Source: Lachnospiraceae bacterium UBA3386 (GTDB lineage: Bacteria > Bacillota > Clostridia > Lachnospirales > Lachnospiraceae). From it: DNA of 9,773 nucleotides. The translations under genes and the position numbers were made by a program. Positions 7,514 through 9,773 of this stretch are shown here, in pieces; position 1 is the first letter of the stretch; each line of letters starts with the position of its first letter. Under the pieces are notes generated by a model that was not told the DNA's origin, searched no databases, and worked only from the letters and a program-made list of their open reading frames with translations. The stretch covers positions 1 to 9,773 of the forward strand of contig DEPS01000147.1 of NCBI GenBank assembly GCA_002358875.1. Direction: 5' to 3'.

Positions 7514-7571
7514 ACAGTATACTTTACTGTATATGCTAATGTCAACATTTTATTTTACTGTATTCGCTAAT
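7514..7571. promoter_or_regulatory. Operator-like direct and inverted repeats
   Basis: TTTACTGTATATGCTAAT (7523-7540) and TTTACTGTATTCGCTAAT (7554-7571) match at 16 of 18 positions and start 31 bases apart, about three helical turns, so both lie on the same DNA face. The left copy also forms an inverted repeat with ACAGTA (7514-7519) and TACTGT (7525-7530). The first copy fills the spacer of the predicted excisionase promoter. The likely binder is the divergent XRE regulator. Repeats are seen directly, the ligand is inferred. Confidence 0.65.
7516..7545 (-). promoter_or_regulatory. Predicted promoter of the xis-int operon
   Basis: On the minus strand a perfect -35 TTGACA (complement of 7540-7545) is followed by 18 bases and a -10 TATACT (complement of 7516-7521), one mismatch from consensus. 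The leader to the excisionase ATG at 7436 is about 70 bases and contains small inverted repeats such as ACTGCAGT (7457-7464). This is a good housekeeping-type promoter, and the operator-like repeat occupies its spacer. Confidence 0.7.
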
Positions 7572-7610
7572 TTAAAATATATTTCTTTACGTATTTTGAT
7601 GAAGTTTATA

Positions 7611-7639
7611 TTGCTTACAATAGCCTTCTATGATATATT
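7611..7639 (+). promoter_or_regulatory. Possible promoter of the XRE regulator gene
   Basis: TTGCTT (7611-7616) and TATATT (7634-7639) are separated by 17 bases. The -10 has five of six consensus bases but the -35 only three. It would give a leader of about 105 bases before the ATG at 7752. It lies outside the repeated operator, so autoregulation from it would need longer-range action. Support is modest. Confidence 0.35.
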
Positions 7640-7751
7640 GAAACTGCTCCATACTTCACTACATTGTTTAAAAACAATCCACATTTGTCCTCCTGTTTGC
7701 AGAATGGGCGCTGATGGACAATTTCGTATTATCACAAGAGAGGAAATAACC

Positions 7752-8267
7752 ATGGCTGCCGGAAAACGTATCCGCTTTTTCAGAAATCTTCGTGGACTTA
7801 AGCAGAAGGAACTGGGAACTGCACTCGGATTCAGTCCCTCTACCGCCGAAGCACGTATTGCACAGTATGAAACCGAGCTCCGTCTTCCCAGAAAAGATCT
7901 GCTGACCAAGATTGCCTCCATACTCGGTGTGAGGACAGAAGCGATCAATGTGCCGGACATCGACACCATGATCGGCTTCATGCACACGCTGTTTGCTCTT
8001 GAAGACATGTACGGCATCAAAATAGGTGAGATCGACGGAGAGGTCTGCCTGCGTCTGGACCGGACAGACGGCCCCACCTTTGCCAGAAATCTCGATCTGT
8101 TTCTCCCCTGGCTCAAGCAGATGAAAAAGCTGGAAAAAGGAGAAATCACAAAGGAAGATTATGACTGGTGGCGTTACAACTACCCGGAAGGGGAGATCGT
8201 CAAACCAACACTGAAGCCCCTGAAACCGTCCGGCAATACGGACAACTCTTCCTCAAATGAAGAGTGA
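7752..8267 (+). CDS. XRE-type helix-turn-helix transcriptional regulator
   Basis: A 171-residue protein that probably represses the element's excision operon. Residues of about 4-60 form a Cro/CI-like helix-turn-helix: KRIRFFRNLRGLKQKELGTA, then SPSTAEARIAQYETELRLP, where the recognition helix is expected. The middle (about 68-130) is a helical region and the C-terminus has DYDWWRYNYPE before a proline- and serine-rich tail. The start at 7752 is chosen because the helix-turn-helix begins immediately after it and GAGAGGAAA lies eight bases upstream. Longer readings from 7491 have no recognisable ribosome binding site and a cysteine-rich non-domain extension. It is divergent from the xis-int operon, the normal place for a control gene, and the repeats between them are candidate operators. 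No metalloprotease or other partner gene is seen nearby. Confidence 0.85.
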   Translation: MAAGKRIRFFRNLRGLKQKELGTALGFSPSTAEARIAQYETELRLPRKDLLTKIASILGVRTEAINVPDIDTMIGFMHTLFALEDMYGIKIGEIDGEVCLRLDRTDGPTFARNLDLFLPWLKQMKKLEKGEITKEDYDWWRYNYPEGEIVKPTLKPLKPSGNTDNSSSNEE

Positions 8268-8383
8268 CAACCATGCCCGCTCTGATCAGAGAAACAGCTG
8301 TCTGACCGTACTGTGCTGGTACTGACCCAGTTCCAAAGTCCCGGGTCAGACAACACCTGAGTCTCTGAACTTTTCCACAACGC

Positions 8384-8428
8384 AAAAAGCCCTCCGAACA
8401 ACATTGTCGTTGCTCAGAGGGCATTTTT
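8384..8428 (+). terminator. Bidirectional intrinsic terminator
   Basis: GCCCTC (8389-8394) pairs with GAGGGC (8417-8422), with an inner CAAC/GTTG stem, followed by ATTTTT at 8423-8428. The left side carries AAAAA before the stem, so the reverse strand also reads as a terminator. It would end the XRE transcript and stop readthrough from guaA into the element. Confidence 0.8.
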
Positions 8429-8429
8429 A

Positions 8430-8640
8430 TGTCTTCTGTTATTAAAGAATAATCCGCCACGGGGTTCGATTGTGCTGAAAAGATAACTCTTCTTTACAGC
8501 CATCTGTCTGATTCGATACGATTCGGTATCATTCTTCAAACCTGTAAGGAATAGTATCAAAACAGTATCAGAGCGTCTCCCCCGTGCACTGGAGCCCAGT
8601 GTTTATGCGGGTCTCCGAGATTTTGCAAATTATTCGTACT
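8430..8640. other. Likely element end and attachment site at the guaA 3' end
   Basis: Within the 362 bases between the regulator and guaA (8268-8629) no gene is seen. Apart from the terminator, the segment holds an inverted repeat CTGACCC/GGGTCAG (8322-8328, 8343-8349), three copies of GTATCA (8526-8531, 8554-8559, 8565-8570) and GATAC/GTATC around 8516-8530. Next to guaA lies a perfect hairpin CACTGG-AGC-CCAGTG (8587-8601). Short repeated hexamers near an element end resemble arm-type integrase sites. The core site should overlap the last guaA codons (8630-8650), but no second copy of that sequence is in the window, so the att call rests on context. Confidence 0.5.
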
Positions 8641-9613
8641 CGACCGTCGCGGGAGGCTTGGGGGTGAAGTCGTAGAGGACGCGGTTGATGCCGGGGACCT
8701 CTTTGATGATGCGCTGCACAAGGTGGTCGATCAGGGCGTCGGGGAGGTGCTCCACAGTGACTTCCATGACGTCGGTCGTGTTGATCGCGCGGATGATGCA
8801 GGGCCAGTCGAAGGTGCGCTTTCCGTCTTTGACGCCGGTGGACTTGAAGTCCGGGACGACGGTGAAGTACTGCCAGACTTTGCCGGAAAGGCCGTTCTTT
8901 TCGAACTCCTCGCGGAGAATGGCGTCGGACTCGCGGACTGCTTCGAGGCGGTCGCGGGTGATGGCGCCGGGGCAGCGTACGCCGAGGCCGGGGCCGGGGA
9001 AGGGCTGGCGGTCGACCATGTTTGCGGGAAGGCCGAGCTCTCTTCCGACCATGCGGACTTCGTCCTTGAAGAGGGTGAGGACAGGCTCAACCAGTTCAAA
9101 GGAGAGATCCTCGGGAAGGCCGCCTGCGTTGTGGTGGGCCTTGATGCCGGCTTCGCTCTCCAGGATGTCGGGCCAGATGGTGCCCTGTCCGAGGAATTTG
9201 ATTCCATCGAGTTTTCTGGCTTCCTCTGCGAAAACTTCGATAAACTCGCCGCCGATGATATGTCTCTTCTCTTCGGGGTCGGAAACGCCTGCCAGCTTAT
9301 CGAGGAAGCGGTCGACTGCGTCCACATAGATAAGGTTTGCATTCATCTCATCGCGGAAGACTTTGATGACCTGCTCGGGCTCGCCCTTGCGGAGCAGTCC
9401 GTGGTTGACGTGAACACATACAAGGTTCTGGCCGATTGCCTTGATCAGGAGCGCGGCAACGACGGAAGAATCAACGCCGCCGGAAAGCGCCAGGAGAACT
9501 TTTTCGTCTCCGACCTGTTCTTTTATCTCTTTGATCTGCTCATCGATGAACGCCTTCGCCAGTTCCGGCGTTGTGATGCGTTCCATGTTTTCCGGACGTC
9601 TTTTTGTCTGCAT
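8630..9613 (-). CDS. guaA: GMP synthase, ATP-pyrophosphatase subunit (no glutaminase domain)
   Basis: This enzyme activates XMP with ATP and aminates it to GMP in purine synthesis, in the cytosol. The start is taken as the ATG at 9613. A TTG at 9619, two codons upstream, is the alternative, and AAGGAGA lies just before both. The 327-residue protein begins directly with the ATP-pyrophosphatase domain. It has the PP-loop SGGVDSS at about 44-50, DRFLDKLAGVSDPEEKRHIIG at about 103-123 and the substrate region HHNAGGLPED. The C-terminal dimerization domain follows, with QPFPGPGLG and the ending PPATVEYE close to the usual PPATIEWE. Typical GuaA is about 510-525 residues with an N-terminal glutamine amidotransferase, which is absent here. 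The gene therefore resembles the separate B subunit known from archaea, and ammonia or a separate glutaminase subunit must be supplied. Its codon usage is clearly more GC-rich than the element's. It is the chromosomal anchor of the insertion. Confidence 0.92.
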   Translation of the reverse strand: MQTKRRPENMERITTPELAKAFIDEQIKEIKEQVGDEKVLLALSGGVDSSVVAALLIKAIGQNLVCVHVNHGLLRKGEPEQVIKVFRDEMNANLIYVDAVDRFLDKLAGVSDPEEKRHIIGGEFIEVFAEEARKLDGIKFLGQGTIWPDILESEAGIKAHHNAGGLPEDLSFELVEPVLTLFKDEVRMVGRELGLPANMVDRQPFPGPGLGVRCPGAITRDRLEAVRESDAILREEFEKNGLSGKVWQYFTVVPDFKSTGVKDGKRTFDWPCIIRAINTTDVMEVTVEHLPDALIDHLVQRIIKEVPGINRVLYDFTPKPPATVEYE

Positions 9614-9663
9614 ATGCAATCTTCTCCTTTTATAGTCTGAAGTTAATTGAGAACATGGTCAAC

Positions 9664-9773
9664 TTTGCCGGCGCAGCTAAGGCCGGCAGCCCTTTTTCAG
9701 GACTGTATTCCGTGCTTTTACAGTCAGCCGCCGGCATAAAGGCAGGCCGTGCGGACCTTTAGGGCTGTATTCC
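9664..9773. repeat. Degenerate tandem repeats upstream of guaA
   Basis: AGGACTGTATTCC (9699-9711) recurs as AGGGCTGTATTCC (9761-9773), 12 of 13 matching, 62 bases apart. The preceding sequence is also similar, each copy having GCCGGC, then AAGGC and a CTTT segment. The first copy carries a hairpin TGCCGGC/GCCGGCA (9666-9672, 9682-9688). GACTGT/ACAGTC (9701-9706, 9720-9725) forms another inverted repeat. No purine riboswitch signature and no confident guaA promoter are seen. The array may continue past the window edge. Confidence 0.5.

Noticed and set aside
7491..7751. N-terminal extension of the regulator from 7491
   Set aside because: It covers the divergent promoter and operator-like repeats, lacks a ribosome binding site and adds no domain. 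The helix-turn-helix begins at the ATG at 7752.
8461..8485. GGTTCGATT resembling a tRNA T-loop near the element end
   Set aside because: The flanking bases do not pair as a T-arm and no acceptor or anticodon arm is present.
8723..9640. A 305-codon rightward reading frame opposite guaA
   Set aside because: It is the antisense of a well-recognised GMP synthase gene and exists because GC-rich codons suppress stops.
9634..9773. Purine riboswitch upstream of guaA
   Set aside because: The conserved aptamer core and loop-loop sequences are not visible. Only degenerate repeats and short hairpins are seen.

Overview
The window looks like the junction between a Firmicutes (probably gut Clostridia, Lachnospiraceae-like) chromosome and an integrated mobilizable element. 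This taxonomic call is inference. It rests on strong AGGAGG-type ribosome binding sites, on the resemblance of the MobV, integrase and regulator proteins to those of clostridial elements, and on a GC-rich chromosomal guaA beside more AT-balanced accessory DNA.

Layout from left to right. Positions 1-132 are non-coding and hold a repeated octamer and a perfect palindrome, perhaps the end of another insertion sequence. Positions of about 115-1885 hold an IS1634/IS4-type insertion sequence with one intact 539-residue DDE transposase carrying two C-terminal AT-hooks. From 1971 to 7436 lies a leftward module which, in transcription order, encodes an excisionase, a tyrosine integrase, a small ribbon-helix-helix mobilization-type protein, a P4/D5-like primase-helicase protein and a MobV relaxase. 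A 433-base non-coding region between the primase and the relaxase has several inverted repeats and is the best oriT candidate. A rightward XRE-type regulator (7752-8267) is divergent from the module, and an operator-like repeat pair sits in the shared intergenic region, exactly over the predicted excisionase promoter. A bidirectional terminator and a repeat-rich 200-base segment follow, then the 3' end of a leftward GMP synthase ATP-pyrophosphatase gene (8630-9613). Degenerate tandem repeats fill the right edge.

How the parts probably work together: the element is integrated at the 3' end of guaA, a known hotspot for integrase-bearing islands. The XRE protein represses the xis-int operon. When repression is lifted, Xis and Int excise a circle, the primase-helicase protein may replicate it, and the MobV relaxase, perhaps helped by the ribbon-helix-helix protein, nicks the oriT so that a helper conjugative system can transfer it. 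No conjugation (type IV secretion) genes and no clear cargo genes are visible, so it fits an integrative mobilizable element. Its far end and any cargo would lie left of the window, beyond the insertion sequence.

The modules are recognisable families. The less ordinary points are the stand-alone guaA without a glutaminase domain, the operator/promoter geometry, the oriT-like region with a 17-bp long-range inverted repeat, and two strong palindromes flanking the transposase gene.
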